From Acanthaster planci (Eukaryota; Echinodermata; Asteroidea; Valvatida; Acanthasteridae), in the NCBI RefSeq assembly GCF_001949145.1, contig NW_019091373.1, positions 656,155-720,154 on the forward strand: DNA of 64,000 bases, written 5' to 3'. The translations under genes were made by a program, and so were the position numbers. Each line of letters opens with the position of its first letter. Position 1 is the stretch's first letter. Under the pieces are notes generated by a model. The model was not told the origin of the DNA, did not search any database, and saw nothing but the letters and a program-made list of their open reading frames with translations. Below, piece after piece: positions 60,732 through 64,000 of the stretch.

Positions 60732-63700
60732 GTACAGTTTAACAAAGCCACGTGTAACAATAATGTACCGTCGTTTTGCTACTCAAAGATCAATATTTTT
60801 GCACTAAAAAGAAAACGATCTTTAATAATACAACCTGAAATCTCCAGAGGACAGTTTTGTGGTCTTAATTTCACCTATATACACAAAAAGTTTGCTCTTA
60901 GAGAATGCATACTGTTTCTTTTCTGTTTAAAAGCGAATTCGCCACGAATTACGTCGCCAAAACTAAAAGAGTAGGGTTGATTGTACCATTCTCAATACAA
61001 GAAAACGGCCTTCGAATATGATAAACATTTACAAGTTACTGTGCACAATAGCTATTTATCACACAATAATTATGTTGCATATTATTGCCATTAATCCTCA
61101 GGCTATTTTATTATCAAGACGAACAAAAACTTGTTCGCTTTTGGCTTTAGTCCAATAGACTACATTCAGTTCAGCAGACCACACTACATCTCCAACGGAT
61201 AAAGAATCACAGCTGTGTAAATATCAGAAACAACACTACCAAGTATACATGTATGCTCCATCAGTACACATCCTGGTGGAGAAAACGTGCTATCGTGTTC
61301 ACGTAACGCATAATAGCTACAGGTTTTGTTTAAGGAGGACATTATCATAACTCTGCGATTTACCTATTGTCGAACTTCGTTGAATCTTTTCCATTTTTTT
61401 TCCTCTGGGAAAAGAGAGATGCACAGTCGGCCGTTTATCTATTATGTTTGAAGTTTCCCTCAGAGGGAAAAAATTGTATTCCAACAGGCAAAACCATTCC
61501 TTCGTGTTGTTATATCTTCTTCTGACTATAACCAAGTACTGAAACAGATGTCCAAATGTTTCTGCTCTGTTAATGATTATGTTGTAATAAACTTATGTTG
61601 TTTTTACTGCCATTGTTCAACTAAGTGTGAGCCGGGTACCTATTATTTGAAAGCAAGACACTCGCCATCATTCCGTTTCGGACGTCTTTTTGTGTATATA
61701 AAAGATAACAAATTGAATATTTATGGTAAAAGCTCGAATCTGATCTGCCATCCTCCGCGTTGTCATACAATGGGTATAACTAATGCTTATAGAACAAGTC
61801 CTGAGGGAATGAAGACAGAATTGGAAAGGTTTGAGTTAAGCTAGTTTTTACAGATGTCGGTGTTTGTGTGGTGAAACAGTTAATCTCCCTATACAATTCA
61901 TCTATAACACGTACACATTTCGACAAGAATCTTATAAACCGTTTCATTCCGTTCTTTACGTTTGATTATAATTCAACATTCCATTAGTCAACTTAACTAC
62001 GGAAAATAAAATTGTGCCTACACGACTACCCTTCGATTCTGTTTTTTTCTTCCAGTGATTTTCAGTTTTGTCGCTGAGTAAAATTTATAGCTATAACATT
62101 AAAGGGCACTATATATTATTTGTAGATGTTAATTACCATTTTGTGTGCTAAATTTCCATATGGAAATATTTGAACGAATAAATCATTCCACTGGTTTGTG
62201 TTATTTTGTACACACTGTTTGTACCTGTGTATTTAAGGATACATGCATCACATAAAGTGGGGAAGAAAGAACAGAATATATTTTACCTTAATCGTAATAG
62301 TTGTTTGAATATTTCAAGAGATGTCATATTTTTTCATGGCTCACTTTTAATAATGCCATTCCCACAAGTTGTGCTTGTTGCTGTGGTAAATATTTATCTT
62401 GACTTTTCTTTAATCATGATTTCGTTCATGAGAAGGAAATCGTGGAATTCAGTAAAACATTTGTTCGAAGTTTGCAAATTGATTAAATGTACATGTACAT
62501 GGTGAGCATAATCTAAAAGCAGTACCTCCAAGCCAATGGAATGAGTGAATATCACTCTGTTTAGTAGATTATGGAATGACTAGCACCCCCAGTCATTAGG
62601 TCATGCAACACTGAATGTGTGCAGCGGTGCGCGAACGGGGCGAGATTGAAAATGGAAGATTATATGGGATGATTATTTCATGCTGACATCGAGAGACCGC
62701 TGTCAAACACGTGCATGTTGTTGCTACCGTCATGTTTCATTTTGAATGGCGATTCTTTGTGTTCGGAAACCGTGCATTGTGCAGGGAGCCAAGTCGGTTG
62801 GTTTGTTTGTCGTTTGTATTTTAAGAATCTGAAGTCAGTAGTTTCTTATTTATCCACTGTATCGGCGGCATTATACCGCTGTTAATATTTATCGTATTAT
62901 AGTGTTGTCGTTTATTTTATCCTCGTGTTCGTATTGTGCTGTTTATTTATTTATTTGTATAATGGATAAATTAGGGAGTAGTGGAAATAAAGATCCACTA
63001 ATTTTAGGGGATTACTGGTCGACACGAAGATTTTACACTGCTCCATTCGACCTCCAAATGCTATGCCCTTGCTTTGAAATATCGTGCTAGTTTGCCAGTT
63101 TACCAATTCATTGTACTCCAAGAAGTGTGCTTTTTCCGTTTAAGCTATTTATTGAAATATACTATACTAAGATTATTTTTGGTCTTATTTATTTATGTTT
63201 TCGTCCACAAATGTACTCACATGTTAACCACAAAATGTTTTATTTGGTGTTGAGGTATTCGGTGTCATTAAATACCAGGCTGGTATTTATTAGTAAATAC
63301 CAATTTACTGGTTACATAAGCATGTAAAAAGCTAGGCGTATTTATTACAAACAATATTATAATTGGCGATATGTTTACATGGCACAGGTCACAGTTATTT
63401 ATTCGTAACTATGATAAATTTACGGATTTCTATTTAAACGGCTTTTGTATTTCAGTGTCTATGCTTCATTTCGTGAAAATGTCAAATTGAGTCATTCCAT
63501 ATTTATGATTATTGACAGTTTTATTATTGTCATGAGTTATTTACCACCATATAAACCTTTGTTTATGGATTCGTCTATTTATTGTTTTTAATTGCATAAT
63601 GCAACATAGCAAATTGAGTGTTATCCGTATTTGTCTGTAATTATGTTATCATAAAATATGCTATTGTTTTGTCGTACGATTTTCCCCAGACGTGTAATTT

Positions 63701-64000
63701 GTTCATAATGATCTCATACTGAGGATATTTGAAGAAAAACCAAACACTTAAGTATGTACTAAATGAGATTTCAAAGTATTTAGAAGCACTCTATAAAGAT
63801 GCCTTCATTTGTTATTTGGAAGAAGGGCCTTGATTAAAACATCGTTTTTTGATCGATCGTTTTTTTTACAATGATGTAAATAAACTATAGAAATGACGTA
63901 ATTTCTTTGGGTGTTGTGTTGTGTGTTACAAGGCTTTCTTTAAAATGAAGGGGGGATAAGCTATGTATGAAATCACACTGGATGTGGAAGTCACAAAGGG
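60732..64000. other. 3' flank of the INSM gene
   Basis: AT-rich, no recognisable gene. The first part is the expected 3' UTR. Segment 62880-63900 is especially AT-rich with many TATTTATTTA-type words. Confidence 0.45.
61586..61591 (+). promoter_or_regulatory. candidate polyadenylation signal AATAAA
   Basis: Lies 855 bp past the INSM stop. Other AATAAA words occur at about 62005, 62177 and 63877, so the true site cannot be chosen from sequence. Confidence 0.35.

Overview
This is a window of a metazoan nuclear genome. Coding sequence is split by spliceosomal introns with GT..AG ends, the protein families are animal ones (KLHL, INSM, GalNAc-transferase), and the AT-rich non-coding DNA carries SINEs, MITE-like foldbacks and a decayed tyrosine-recombinase retroelement. 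The mix of a CORE-SINE, DIRS-like remains, many TACATGTA-type words and a mosaic of families suggests a marine invertebrate deuterostome (echinoderm, hemichordate or cephalochordate). The species cannot be fixed from sequence alone.

Layout: (1) 670-950, minus strand: one exon of a polypeptide GalNAc-transferase-like gene that runs off the left edge. (2) 5017-6210, minus: a type II membrane protein with a DDD glycosyltransferase motif, coding in a single exon. (3) 9.4-17.7 kb: no intact gene. It holds a broken DIRS/Ngaro-type retroelement, an AT-rich repeat field, a small hairpin MITE and a long foldback with arms of about 300 bp. (4) 17699-27492, plus: a complete five-exon kelch-like (BTB-BACK-Kelch) gene of 576 residues; intron 2 (6.2 kb) carries a CORE-SINE and a MITE. 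(5) 27.5-32.9 kb: non-coding, with copies of dispersed repeats. (6) 32946-48949, minus: a 19-exon gene reconstructed here exon by exon. It encodes a protein of about 1007 residues that joins a hydantoinase A/oxoprolinase-type ATPase half to a DUF917 (S-methyl-thiohydantoin desulfurase-type) half. (7) 49-59.3 kb: about 10 kb without a recognisable gene, between two divergent genes. (8) 59358-60731, plus: an intronless INSM1/INSM2-type SNAG zinc-finger repressor. (9) 60.7-64 kb: AT-rich 3' flank.

The genes do not look functionally linked: secretory-pathway glycosylation (GALNT and the DDD protein), cullin-3 substrate adaptor (KLHL), small-molecule ring-opening metabolism (HyuA-DUF917) and neuroendocrine transcriptional repression (INSM). 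The most unusual item is the HyuA-DUF917 fusion: all 18 introns have GT/AG ends and compatible phases, and the reading frame is open from Met to stop.
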